DNA from: Lojkania enalia
Taxonomy: Eukaryota > Ascomycota > Dothideomycetes > Pleosporales
Direction: 5' to 3'
DNA: 64,000 nucleotides
NCBI GenBank assembly: GCA_010094045.1
Contig: ML986676.1
Coordinates: 62,001 to 126,000 of the forward strand
In this document: positions 35,158 to 47,123 of the stretch, piece by piece
Position numbering within the stretch: position 1 is the stretch's first letter
Layout: each line of letters opens with the position of its first letter
The notes under the pieces: model-generated
Databases searched by the model: none
What the model was told of the DNA's origin: nothing
The model's input: the letters and a program-made list of their open reading frames with translations, nothing else
Program-made: the position numbers and the translations under genes

Positions 35158-35934
35158 CACAGACACCAACAGCGTTTACTTAAAGGGTATATATTATAGG
35201 GCATCCGTTTGAGTTGGAGTAAATAGGGTTTGCTGCATTGACCAGTCTGGCGTTGGTGGATTTTTGAAGCGTTCTATGCGCATGTACCAATAGCCGCGAT
35301 ACCTTTGTAAATACCCTATGTTTGGATCTTCTAGTTATACATGTTTAGATGAACTCATAAAGTACAGTAAGTACAGTAGCAAATAAATTAGTGCACAAAA
35401 TAGTGTCGAGAAGATAGAAATGCTTACAATATTGGTAGGCGGTGGTTGTCGCAGTATTTCGCGTCCCGCTCAAAGCTAAGCAGAATTCCAGGCTGCTCCA
35501 CATCATAAATCAACTAGCGAAAATGAGGCGACTCGTCAATCTAGACATGCAAGGGATGATAATGGTCGAGTTGCGATGCTAGAGAGGATTGCTTGGCGCG
35601 CCGGTGGTTGGCGTAGAAACGGCAGGAGCGGAGCGGCAAGAAAACAAACACCGAGACGGCGCCGTCATGAACATTAGCAGCCCCTGCTATTACTCCTCAC
35701 CGCCTCTAGACGCATCCGTCTGATAATATTTTTTCTGTTCGTCTCCTCGCAGACGTGCATTCGTTCAACAACTCCTACCTATCCTCACGCCTGCCTGCTA
35801 GCTGGGTCTACGCCTACGCACTTCCTACACACTAGCTCCCAAACAGCACAGACGAATGTCGCGCGGCCGTTGCACGCCCGCTGGATGAGTTGCGACGCCA
35901 TCCATAGCATTGATCGCTAAAATTCCCGGCGGGA
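35158..35934. other. Intergenic; CYK3 promoter and 5' UTR
   Basis: 777 bp between the regulator stop and the CYK3 ATG. Pyrimidine-rich stretches lie close to the ATG. No gene. Confidence 0.5.
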
Positions 35935-38900
35935 ATGGCTCCTGCTCCGCAACAGCTGCCTCCGCGCTTCCCATGCTGGTGCAAAGCCGTCTATTCATGG
36001 GGCGGAGAGGTGCGTTGGACCGTTTGATACGACGTTTACTATGTGTCGAGGCTAACAAGTGACTGCTTAACAGACAAAACGCGATCTCGGATTCATCGAG
36101 GGCGACCTGATCGAATGTCTGAATGCGGGCGATGGATCCTGGTGGATGGGGCGGTTGAAGCGGGATAGGCGCATGGTCGGGTTGTTTCCATCCAATTTCG
36201 TGCAGGTCCTCGACGAAGACTTCCAGCCATGGAGCCGCAACGCAAGCCCGATGACGCACGAAAACGTTGAAGGCAGCATATCGCGGCAGAACAGCGCTCA
36301 GCTGGCCAAGCAGACACCTCAGAAGTCGAAGAGCATGTTTAGGAAGCCCTTCACAGCCTATGCTGCTGCAGGCTCCCCGAATCCGGCTGCTGCTGTGCGG
36401 GAGATACAGAAGAAGTCCGGTGGGCTATCACCGAATCTCAATGGAAGCATAAAGACGCACAAGCCGTACTCGTCAATGAAGAGGTCGTCTACAGAGAGTC
36501 GGGATAGCGCCGCTCCATCCCCCGTTCCTACAGCTGGTCCTTCCAATTTACGAGCTGTTTCTCCTAGACCTACCGCGACACGGCCAGCATACTCTCGCGC
36601 CATATCACCTGCTCCGCAGTCTCATATGCATTCGCACTCTCGCGCATCCTCTCCCGCACCTCATGCCCAATACGAAAGCTACCCTCAGACCGTTTCTCCC
36701 GCGCCACATCATCAATATCAAGCATATTCTCGGGGACCGTCTCCTGCTCCTTCACTCCAGTATCAAGTTTACTCTCGAGGGCCATCACCTGCGCTGTCAA
36801 ATGGACCTGATTCACCTCCGCCGCCCCCTCCTCCCCATCGAGTGGCCTACAACCCAAGCAGAGCCCCGTCGCCTATGCCGTTGCACGATCCCAGGTTCGG
36901 AAATGGGCATCATACTCCCGAACCGCCTTCTCCTGATCCGCGAGCGGGAAGTAGGGGGAATTTTACACCTTCGCCCCTAACAAACGCCATGAACGATGTC
37001 ATGTCTTCGCTGCAAGACATGAGCATGTCGAGGAGCGGGAACTCCCCGGATGAACCAGCGACACCTCCAAATATTTGGTCTCCCGAAGCATTCGACCAAG
37101 TTTATCAGGCATCAGCTAAGAAGGCGAGGGCACAGACAGCCTTGGGAATCAAGAGTCAGACTGCCCTCTCGGATGAGGATAATTTCGATCTTCGCAATTC
37201 GCAGTTCGACGATGGCCCCCCACAGGTTCATAGTTATGTCCAACGCATGGAGAGTCGTTTACGAAGAATGCAGCAGCAGGAAATGTCTCAGAAAACTGAC
37301 GAGCTTTTTATACCTCAAGACACAACAGGTCCACCCCCAGCCGTGCCTCCGAAAAATCATTTGTCTACTCGGCCCGGGTCATCTATGGAAGTAACACAGC
37401 CCGATATGGCACGCCAGGATTCGAAATCGCGTATCTTGCGGCATCGCAAGTCTGCATACGAAATAGGGCGCAATGTGCTAGGTCGTACATTTACAACAAA
37501 GACTAACTCTACGACCACCACACATAGTAGCCACACAACGAACCACAGCCTCATGTCTGGCCATTCCGCAACGAACATGAGTGCGACCAGTGCTGGAAGC
37601 TATTATAGGAAGAAGCTAAACAAGGCCAGACCAGTCAGCGTCATGGATACCAGAGATGCGAGTTCAAAGGGATATGGTTTCGATGATGGTCGCCCGGAGA
37701 CCCCATTCACTGGAATCACTTATCATTCAAGTCATGCTACGCAATCACGGCCTGGGTCAAGTCATCAACCTGATTGGGCTGGAAGTGTAGCAGACGGTAA
37801 AGATCCTCTAGGTGGACTGATGGCGCCAAAGCCCAAGAAGAGTGGATTCTTCCGAAAGATGATCGATACTGCAAAAACATCTGCTGCAAATGCGCGAAGT
37901 ACAATAGCTACTGGATCGATGAGCAGACCATCTTCAAGAGCTACAAGTAGAGCCGCTAGTCGAGCTGCTAGCCGAATGGATTCAAACGTACCGAGCGGCA
38001 TTGCGGGAGGGACAGCAGCCCAATCGAACACTGCAAGGGACATGGGACTTGGTGGTGCGGTAGACTGGGTACAAGTTCGCCGGGATGTCAACAGATCGAA
38101 CTCTCTGAGCAAGAACGAAAGGATGGAAAGGGCTGACCGATGCCAAATGCTAGATATCCCCGTTCTCAATCCTGTCGATCTCCTCTATGAGTCTGCTGAA
38201 GGCGACGAAGGACTAGACGGACTTTCGATAATAGAGCCTACTGACTTCACCTCGTCGAATCTTGCGCTTGTTGACAAAAGCGCCCGTTTTGTTAACAGCA
38301 TACCCCTGGGGACTACTCCTGCGACTTTGGCACAAGGCTATGTTTGTCGGCCGTACAGGAGCGATGTCCAGCGTCTTCGAGCAATATTTACTTGGGTCAG
38401 CGAGCGGATATCGTGGGAGGAGGACTTCGAAGGCGAGATCGACACTCGACATGTGCTACAGACCAAGCGAGGTTGCTCAGAAGAGATTGCTATTCTTGTG
38501 GCAGAAATGTGTGTCTCGGTCGGTCTTCACGCTGAAGTGATAAGAGGCTATCTCAAAACGCCGGGGGAAACCATAGACCTCGAAAGCGTTGCACAACCGA
38601 ATCATTTCTGGAACGCTGTCATTGTGGAAGGTGAATGGCGCATTATGGACTGTTCTCTTGCTGGCCCAACTAATCCTAAACGATCTCTATACTCTGATGC
38701 CGGTTCGCAAGTAGCAGACGGATGGTATTTCCTTGCACGACCGATGGAGATCTGCTACACCCACGTACCCCTATTACCTGAGCAACAACACATCTGCCCA
38801 CCACAGCCACATGATATCTTGATGGCTTTGCCATGCGCATGTCCTACGTTCTTCAAACACAAACTTCAGGTAGTCGATTTCGATACCAGCTTGCTCAATC

Positions 38901-39790
38901 TCGACAACCTTGAGTTAGCGCACATATATATAAATGTGCCAGAAGATGTGGAATGCGTAGCGGAAGTCGAAGCTAGGGCTTTAACCCAAGATACTGACGG
39001 AGACTACTTTGAAAGCGGCGATATCATCCGCAAGCCGGCATTAGCCCAGGCAGAGTGGATCGGAGGACAGAAGCGATACACCATCAAGGCACTTCTTCCG
39101 GGTGACGAGGGTCATGGTGTGCTAAAAATTTACGCAGGCCCACGTGGTCTTAGGGTAAGACAAATTTATGTTCCATCTTTTGACTCATGCTCTACTAACA
39201 ATTGCTAGCACTCCAATAAAATGAACCCTCATTCTCTTGCCATGGGCCTTCCCATCGTACACACAGGCAGCAATCCCCCATATTCCTTCTTAACCCTTCA
39301 TCCAACCCCGCACGCCCAGCGCCACGATCTCTATGTCACACAACCGCAATGTGCAAATCTCGCGCTAAACAACACCTTCGTGTTTAACGTCCGCCAGCAC
39401 CCTTCATCCCTGACTCGAGCCCCGGATCCGAACACTACTAACGGCCGCACCTCACCAAACCCCCTCGCCCGGCCCGCCTCCGCAATGAGCATGCAATCCA
39501 TATCCATCTCCGGCTCCAACTACTCGGCTCCCTCTCAATCTTCAAACGGCTCTTCTTCGTCTTCAGGCAGTAGTGGCATTAAGCCGGCCAAACTAGCGAT
39601 CCAAACGCCCAGCGGCAAGATTATTAGATTGTTGAGGAAGAGCGAGCATATGGGAGGCTTGAGTGAGGGCGTGATGGGGAGTGTTTGGGAGACAGTGATT
39701 AAGATTGGGGAGAGGGGGACGTGGAGGGGTCTTGTGCTGGCGGATAGGAGCGCGAGGTGGTGTGTTTTTGCGCAGTGGGAGTGTGTGTGA
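35935..39790 (+). CDS. CYK3: Cyk3-type cytokinesis protein (SH3 + transglutaminase-like)
   Basis: Exons: 35935-36009, 36074-39154, 39209-39790; 1245 aa. The N-terminal SH3 domain spans the first intron (WCKAVYSWGGE | TKRDLGFIEGDLIECL, then GDGSWWMGRL and GLFPSNFVQVL). A long disordered Ser/Pro-rich region follows, with tandem repeats at 36590-36796 and basic stretches. Residues ~780-900 hold the transglutaminase-like fold with Cys in TKRGCSEEIAIL, His in PNHFWNAV and Asp in RIMDCSL, so the triad positions are present. The last exon starts HSNKMNPHSLAMGLPI and contains LALNNTFVFNVRQHPS. Yeast Cyk3 acts at the bud neck in septum formation with Inn1, Hof1 and chitin synthase. The final intron is 54 nt (GTAAGA..CTACTAAC..CTAG). 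Confidence 0.9.
36590..36796 (+). repeat. Coding tandem repeat, S-x-x-SPAP units in CYK3
   Basis: About five imperfect units of 13-18 residues, such as SRAISPAPQS, SRASSPAPHAQY, PQTVSPAPHHQYQAY and SRGPSPAPSLQYQVY. The DNA units are recognisable as direct repeats. Each carries an S-P pair that could be a proline-directed kinase site. Confidence 0.7.
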
Positions 39791-40265
39791 AAGAAGCTGG
39801 AGCCACAAAGATGTTGTGCGTCCAATATTCAAATCATTTGAGGTTAGGTTACAGGCTGAAGGTCCTTATGATGAGTTGTCTTCTTGGTTACGAATTGTAA
39901 TACTGCATTGCTGGCGCGGCCTTTGGGTTCGGCTGCATGATAGGTGTTTTGTTTCGGAAAGGATTAGGGTGGCGTTGGGAGATTAATCAGGGTACGCTTT
40001 GATGCGTGGGAAATATGGGTATTTTGGTATTGACAATGTGTCTGTGCAAGTGTTCTTGCCTGTGCGATTCTCCGCTATCCGTTTTGGGTGATTCTAAGTT
40101 ACCTAGCAAGATGGTAAAGTTTACTATTCCCAGCGTGGCTTTAGCGCGGGGCACACACTCAGCGGCAAACCACCCCCTCCAAAACTGAGGGTAAGACTCA
40201 TTGCCAAACATTCTCTCACTCTACCTTATACACAACACCGCGACACGACTTCTCTTGAAGCCAAA
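39791..40265. other. Spacer between CYK3 and the tRNA-synthetase gene
   Basis: 475 bp, tandem genes on the plus strand. I looked here for an extra 5' exon of the synthetase and found none. Confidence 0.5.
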
Positions 40266-42235
40266 ATGGATGCCCAAATAAAGGAATGGCAGGACCGCGC
40301 CCAGTTCATGACTGCTCTTAATCTGAAGGCCATTGAGCCTGCCCTTACCGAACTCGACGCCCATCTCACTCTTCGATCCCACATCGTGGGCTACGCTCTT
40401 ACCGACGCAGACACGATTATCTGGAAGACCCTGCGCGAGAACCGCGTCGCATATGCATACATTAAGCAGGGCCTCATGCTCAACTTGAGCAGGTGGTTTC
40501 GGTATATCGAGGAGGCATACCCACAGGAAACAAAGTTGCCTGAGAGGCCGGCGAATATGAAGGGCGAGAATGGGGAGCAAAAGAAGAATGATGATGGGGC
40601 AAATTATGATATTGGATTGCAGGACGTTGGGGACGGGACAGACATTGTCACTAGGTTCCCGCCTGAACCCTCGTAAGTTGCGTTCCGCCACTTAGCTCGA
40701 TACCTGTCCTAATTTGAGCATGCAGTGGGTACCTCCACATTGGCCACGCAAAGGCAGCGCTCTTGAACGACTACTTTGCTCATGAGAAGTACAAGGGTAC
40801 CCTACTTTTACGATTTGATGATACAAACCCTATCAAGGAAAAGCAAGAGTTCCAAGATGCTATTGTCGAAGACCTTGCGCTCATGGGAATCAAGGCGGAC
40901 AAGACATCATATACGAGCGACTACTTCCAGGAACTGTACGAGTATTGTGTACGGATGATCAAAGAAGGGAATGCATATGCGGATGATACTTTGCAGGATA
41001 AGATGCGACAAGAGCGCAAGGATGGAATTCCAAGCGAGCGCCGCGACGAGACTATAGAGAATAACTTGGCTCGGTTCGAGGAAATGAAGAAGGGCACCGA
41101 AGAAGGCCTCCGATGGTGCATCCGAGCTAAGATGTCCGTTGACGACCCCAACAAAGCGATGCGCGATCCTGTCATTTATCGCTGCAGCCCGGAAGAGCAC
41201 CACCGCACTGGCGATGCATGGAACATCTACCCGACCTACGATTTCTGCTGTCCTATCGTTGATTCCATTGAAGGTGTAACCCACGCCCTTCGTACTACCG
41301 AGTATAACGATAGAGACGCACAGTACCAATGGTTTATCAAGGCCCTCAAACTACGTCCTGTACACAACTGGGGGTTTGCTCGCTTGAACTTTATCCGAAC
41401 CCTCCTTTCGAAACGGAAACTTACCAAAATTGTCAATGCCGGCATCGTCACTGGCTGGGACGATCCTCGTATGCCAACAGTTCGAGGAATTCGACGTCGT
41501 GGTGTCACAATTCCGGCACTTCGCGAGTTCATCCTGAAACAAGGGCCTTCCAAGAACATTGTCAACCTTGATTGGTACAGTTTCTGGGCCACGAATAAGA
41601 AACACATTGATCCTATTGCTGGAAGATACACCGCAATTGATGAGGAGGCCAAGGTTCCCGTCACCATCATCGGAGCACGCGAGGGCGTCATCATAGAGGA
41701 GAAAGATAAGCACACCAAGTACACCAACCTCGGCAAGAAGAAAGTTGTTTATAGCTCTTCTGTTCTTCTCGAACAAGTGGATGCTGCGTCCTTTTCCCAG
41801 GACGAGGAAATTACCCTCATGAACTGGGGTAACGCTATTGTCCGCAAGATTAACCACTCCATCAACCCTCTCGCTAAACCGAATGGTTTGAAGACTATCA
41901 CCGGCCTCGAACTCGAGCTCTACCTCCAAGGCGATGTCAGGAAGACTAAGAAGGTGACATGGCTCTCCACTGACCAGAACCTTGTCCCGGTTGAGCTCGT
42001 TGAGTTCGACTACCTTATCACCAAGGACAAGCTTGAGGATGATGACAAGTTGGAGGATTTCCTCAACCCTAAGACGGAGTTTAGGACTAAGGCTGTTGCT
42101 GATTGCAATGCTGCGGGATTGAAGGCCGATGATATTATTCAGTTTGATAGGAAGGGGTATTTTAGGATTGATCGCGCGTTTCAGCACGGTGAGCCGGTGG
42201 TGGCGTTCCAGATTCCGACGGGGAAGAGTAAGTGA
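40266..42235 (+). CDS. GUS1: Glutamyl-tRNA synthetase, cytosolic
   Basis: Two exons: 40266-40672 and 40726-42235. The 53-nt intron lies inside the conserved PPEPS|GYLHIGHAKA block. Product 638 aa. The class I signature HIGH is at residues ~140-143, and LLSKRKLTK is the KMSKS-equivalent loop. Other landmarks are LLLRFDDTNP, YPTYDFCCPIVDSIEGVTHALRT (quoted here as YPTYDFCCPIVDS) and RMPTVRGIRRRGVTIPALR, typical of the eukaryotic GluRS/GlnRS branch. It charges tRNA-Glu in the cytosol. The N-terminal GST-like segment (AIEPALTELDAHLTLRSHIV, DADTIIWKTL) is about 60 residues shorter than in yeast Gus1 (~708 aa total), so either the start lies further upstream or this domain is reduced. The mature core looks intact. 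Confidence 0.92.
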
Positions 42236-43336
42236 GGAATCGGCATGAATTGGTGTGTGAAGATGTCGGATGAATTGATAGGAAAAGTAATAGTATTAGG
42301 CTTGTGCAAGTTGTGTATGTGGGCCAATGCTGTGCAATACTCTTTCGGTTAGTACATGATAGATGGAAGTAAGCATAGTGATTCTTAGAGAGGTCCAGAG
42401 TGCTGGTTCATATTGTGCTGTTTTCGGATCACGGTTAAGTTGGATCTAGCTCTCTACTCGCTTGCACGTGCCTGGATGCTGTAATTCCGCTTGGTGGTGA
42501 GAAGAACGTTCACCGCCCTAATGCATATGTGATGGGACTGTGGAGTGCGATGGTTAGAACTGAAACTAAACGACGCCTACCACAGCGCCGGTAGTATACA
42601 TGTATACTAAATATACACATAGTATGATATACACTATACATCAAACGAGATCTCTGCTACTACGAGCCTAAATATGGTTTAGAATGGTTAGTATGAGAGA
42701 GATTACGCTAGATATACTAGCTTTAATAACACCTCGATGTGCTGGCCTTAGCATACAGCGTGTACAGCTAAAAAATCCTTGGGCTACGTAGGCTCTACGC
42801 ATATACGTATATGGTATGTTTCCCGCAAAAAAACCCTACTATGTACCATAATGCCTGGTGGCCCGTACCTCTCCTTTCAGCTAGAAATCGCGATATACAA
42901 CGCACTTCCGCTTCCGGATGTCGAGAATCTACTTGTCTGGGTTTCGTCGTACAGGGATTGGCCAAATCTTTATGGTTACGCAGCCTATTGGGTGGGAGCG
43001 GGGCCGACTACTTCGGAGTTATCCTATCAATATAACTGAAGGTCAGATATGAGCAGGCGATATCCGGCAGTGACTTTGTGGTGAAGATTAACGTCCGGCA
43101 TAAGGGTCGGCGGCCGGCATGTGACTTCACACTCTGCGAATGTTTTGGATGGAGAGTTGGACGTTCAGCTGCGTTTTGAAAGGTGACAAAGAGCGAGGGG
43201 CATGAGCTGAATGGGCGTGTGCAGCCATTAGGAACAGCTCTCCCTTCTTTTTAGTGAGCGCTATCATCGTACTATAGCCGATTTTGATATATTTCATCGG
43301 ACTTTGTTCCTGCCGGTAGGGTTGCACTGAGGGACT
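42236..43336. other. Intergenic with an AT-rich, TA-rich patch
   Basis: A TA-rich stretch at ~42585-42830 looks like degraded repeat DNA. An 86-codon plus frame (42779-43039) has no recognisable domain. Confidence 0.45.
42592..42609. repeat. 18-bp perfect palindrome
   Basis: TAGTATACATGTATACTA reads the same on both strands. It sits at the edge of the TA-rich patch between the synthetase gene and the tyrosinase pseudogene. Confidence 0.6.
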
Positions 43337-45774
43337 ATGAGTACTGCGAACCCTCTCGATGAGACGAATAAGAGCGGGATTGTTATGGGATTGAAAGACT
43401 TTGGTGTTTTTAATAGACAGGATATCAATGTGTTGTTGTTTCAGGCGCCGGTCACGTTTAATATGTTTCCAAATACGCTGAAGAAGTTGCAGGAGAAGAA
43501 CTGGGAGCTCCAGATGAACTACTATCAAATCGCAGGCAAATCCTTTCTGTCACTGAGGGATAAATTATTGAATATAATTGTGATTCCAGGAATTCATGGT
43601 TCACCTTGTGCTGAATGGAACAAGATCAAACCGAAGAACGAATATGCTACTAGCTACTGTACGCACGGGATATAGACACTTCCAACATGGCGCCAACCAT
43701 ACCTAGCGATGATTAAGGAAATTGATCCGTTGAATGCAACGCTCGCTATTCTATATCAAAGAAGTGCCATTGCATAAAACGATTATTGACTTTGCTGACA
43801 AGTACGATGAACTGAGAAAAAAGGTCTACAAGGAGGCTGTCAAGGAGTTCCGTCTCCCATCTTGGGACTACCATCAACCAAAAGGTTATAACGCCATTTC
43901 CCCTGTGGTTGTAATGTCCGAAGGCACAACTAAATCTGTCTACAATTTTCGTGTACCCCAGATTCTGACCGTCCCCAGAGTCAACGTCAAAATGTGACCC
44001 GATGACTAGGATAAGGAAATTAACAATCCCTTGTCTCAATGCAATTTCTCTAGTAGTATTGATCCTAGAGGTAATTCCTTCGTGAGTCATGAACCAACGG
44101 CCCGGTATTCGGAAGCAAGCCAAGTAAGGGTATCCGGTCACTCCCGTCCAGGCCCTCAACGCCTTAGTCAACAGGTCCGGGAGGCGTTAGTGGATCCTAG
44201 GCTGGGATTTGTTGGTATGAATTCCTTCTCATGATTTAGTTGTTGCGTTTCCTTTCTAATAAAAAAAAAAGCTGACTAATAGGAGAAACAAAAGGTCCGC
44301 GATATACAATAGATATCTTAGTTATTTAAGTGCCATATTCTATTCAAAGATACCAGGCTTGGGTGATCTAGATAAATCCGGTGTACTTCCCAGTGATTCT
44401 CTTTAAGCCATTCATGTCTCTTTCCATTGTTTCCTTTGGGGAGCTGTTCACATGGCTAGTCCAGCTACTGCCGCATTCGAACCAATATTCCGGTTCCATC
44501 ACTGGTTGATCACCGATTTAGTGAGAAAAAATCCATGGTAGGTTCTGATGTTTTTAATTCAGCCAAATTGATCGCTGGTTCGCAGTTTGGAAGGCTATTC
44601 ACCCCAAAAGAATCTAGGGGTATGGCTTGCCTCTAAAATGCCGTTTTCACGACCTCACACGAGAAAGCCGAAGTTGGACGTGTAGACTATGCCAGAGATC
44701 TTGTTGCGTTCCTGAAGGCTAATACAGAGTTTTGGAAATTGAAAGACAGCTACAAAACTGAGGAGTTAGGGTACAGCTACGCCGATATACATGGCTTCAC
44801 GCTAGATGAGGTCCAAGACAACTTCCTAAAACGCTATGAATGGGTGGGCCGTCTCAATAATGTGACCAAAATCGGCAAGAAACCTGCAGATCTAGAGCCC
44901 CTCAACCTTGAGAATCCTCAATTCCTCAAACTGCTCAAGGAATACAGAAAGCTTAGCTATAAACCTAACACTACCCCTTCGCCATATATTTCCACAATGG
45001 CTACTTATAGTACTACGGAGCCCGAGCCAACGTTGTTACTGGGGTTCAACCGGAAGCTTTCGCCGTCAAGGCCGAAATAGTCCAAGTTCAGGCAGTTCTT
45101 TCGACGGTGCACGAGATCGAGAGTCTCGAAAAGATAGTCTCGTGGGTGTCGTATATCGTTGATGTCGTTCAGCGGGAACTTCGGTCCTACTTCCTGATCT
45201 ACAAACCGCACCTTACGCTATTGGATCCAAATGCACTGATATGCGGATTCAGACCCGCTTTGAATGGTTCCTTCTCTATCATCTATATGATCCGGCTTTT
45301 TAACAAGGGTTCGTCTTTTCGCGGGGCTTGCCCTCGCATCGACGGCCGTCAGCATCTCCCACAACCTCGTGGCTCTATTGAGGCGTGTGATAATTGCAGA
45401 TGCTAGGATCAGCAGGACCATTGTGTTTCGAGCACTGGGTCCATCACGGCTCTACTGCTCGACTATGAATTGATGTGCCGATTGACGGATTTGAGGCCCG
45501 AGTATGTGAAGCCTTTTTTGTTCAAGAATCTGAAAAGGTGCATTTATCGAGTAAGGTATGCCCATCTTGTGCTTACTGAGGTTGAAGGACTGCCGAGATG
45601 TAGCATGACGGAAGTCGTGTTAATCCCCGCCGGCTTGCTTGGCACAAGGATTTCAAGATCTCAGTTTCCTACGAGTTTGGCGCCGCTTCTGGGGGAGAGG
45701 AGGAACGTGGTGTATGAGATGCACCCGGATATTTCGGATGAGGCTATTAGGAATGTGGATTATGCAAGGTAGAG
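43337..45774 (+). pseudogene. Tyrosinase (polyphenol oxidase) pseudogene
   Basis: Fungal tyrosinase landmarks occur in order but in broken frames. The N-terminus has NYYQIAG | GIHGSPCAEWN, joined across a GC-AG intron (43536-43589). The CuA block reads YCTHGI, then TAG (43673-43675), then PTWRQPYL, so the usual TWHRPYL histidine is replaced. RLPSWDYHQP is in another frame. NPLSQCNFSS follows. The CuB block reads HMASPATAAFEPIFRFHH, and an intron at 44505-44562 joins it to QIDRWFAVWKAIHP. The C-terminal domain pieces are ELGYSYADIHGF, LNGSFSIIYMI and LRPEYVKPFLFKNL. At least two frameshifts and several stops separate these pieces. Tyrosinases oxidise monophenols and o-diphenols for melanin. 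This copy cannot encode an active dicopper enzyme. Adjacent DNA is AT-rich. Confidence 0.85.
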
Positions 45775-47123
45775 ATGATGCTGAAATCGAGGAACTTTAT
45801 GAGGTAATGCTTGGGGGTTCCTGGTGGTGAAGACATATGCTGTTTGAGCAATAGCTTTGTCGCTCCTTTAAAACCAACAATGAGCTTGGTAAAAAAGAGC
45901 TAGGAAAACAATAACAAGTGATTTTACAATTAGCTCGTAGAATTCTATATCAACTTGTTGTAACATGGTGCGCATTTGGCCATCATTAGTACACTAACCT
46001 GATTAAGCTAGACTAGAGTGCTCTCCTCTCTATCGCTTCCATTAGAGATTGCAGCGAATCGCTGAAGCGGAGATTTGTAGACTACTTGGCAAATGCTAGA
46101 ACAAGACGCTATTTTGAGCGTTGTTTCGCGCTAGAAATTGCAGTGAACGCCTGATCATTACGGCGCGCTTACCTGAGAATTTCCTGCTGCTATTACGAGG
46201 CGGCTTGATCAAGAGAGACGCACCCAAAATGGTCGTAGATTTGCAGTAGATTACAAATGGCACCGGTTTCCGCACCAGATAATTCTATTATTTTCGTCGA
46301 CTATTGATTATATAATCTCCTTGTACTAACGAGAGTTGTGACGCGGCCCTACTAGGAGAATGAGATGGATGTAGGAGAGTTGAATGGTGTTGCCGAGCTG
46401 AAGCCTTTTGCAATTCTAGACATTGTGATGGAAGTTTGTTAACAGTTGATAATGCAGAGCGAAATTGGGACATTTGTATGAGCTATATTATTTCTATAAG
46501 CAGAAGCTCAAGCTGGACGGATATGGTAGTGGCGTTTTTGTTGTGCTAGGAACGTAGTGAAGTCTGCCAAGCTCTATGGTCCACCAAAAAATGTAGAATG
46601 GCGTGTTTCCCCCCACCACGACTTTTGACTTAAAAAACCTTTCTGATTGAATCTTCCGTTACCTATTAGAATGTTCAATAAATAGTAAATAATACTTGCG
46701 TCTTCTTTATATTTGGTAAATAAGCCATTATTCCTTTTGCGGGAAACATGGCGCTATAACGTCGAACACTGCGACATTTGTGCATCCGTTGCCAAACCCA
46801 CGTGGATTAGCTCTATAAATATTTGAAGCAACGTCATGTCATCTGTAGCTCAACACTACTATATTAATTCATGTGTGCTGAACATATCTTATACTAATTT
46901 TTCTTTGTGAGTGAACCGGAACCGCGCGATATTTTTCACGATATAATGTTGCGTACGGCAGAACTGCATCTAAGCTGTCGTTGGATTTGAATTTGCACTA
47001 CACACTATTATCTGTTCTATTTAATGATATATCCGAGTCCAAGTGCCTATAGCGATGAGGGATATCTGTACGCTCTAAAGTACTACAGCACCGCAACGCC
47101 GATTTCAAGCAACCGTCCGCTAT
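45775..47123. other. AT-rich intergenic region
   Basis: Many short homopolymer and TA-rich stretches; no supported gene, RNA or clear repeat. Confidence 0.45.

Noticed and set aside
37765..38169. 134-codon antisense frame inside CYK3
   Set aside because: A shadow frame opposite Ser/Ala-rich coding sequence.
41351..42187. 278-codon antisense frame inside the GluRS gene
   Set aside because: A shadow of strongly biased codons in a conserved gene; no domain of its own.
42814..46749. Inverted 15-mer ATGTTTCCCGCAAAA at ~42814 and ~46735 flanking the tyrosinase pseudogene, as possible transposon ends
   Set aside because: A 15-bp match somewhere in 64 kb is expected by chance, and the flanks diverge at once on both sides.
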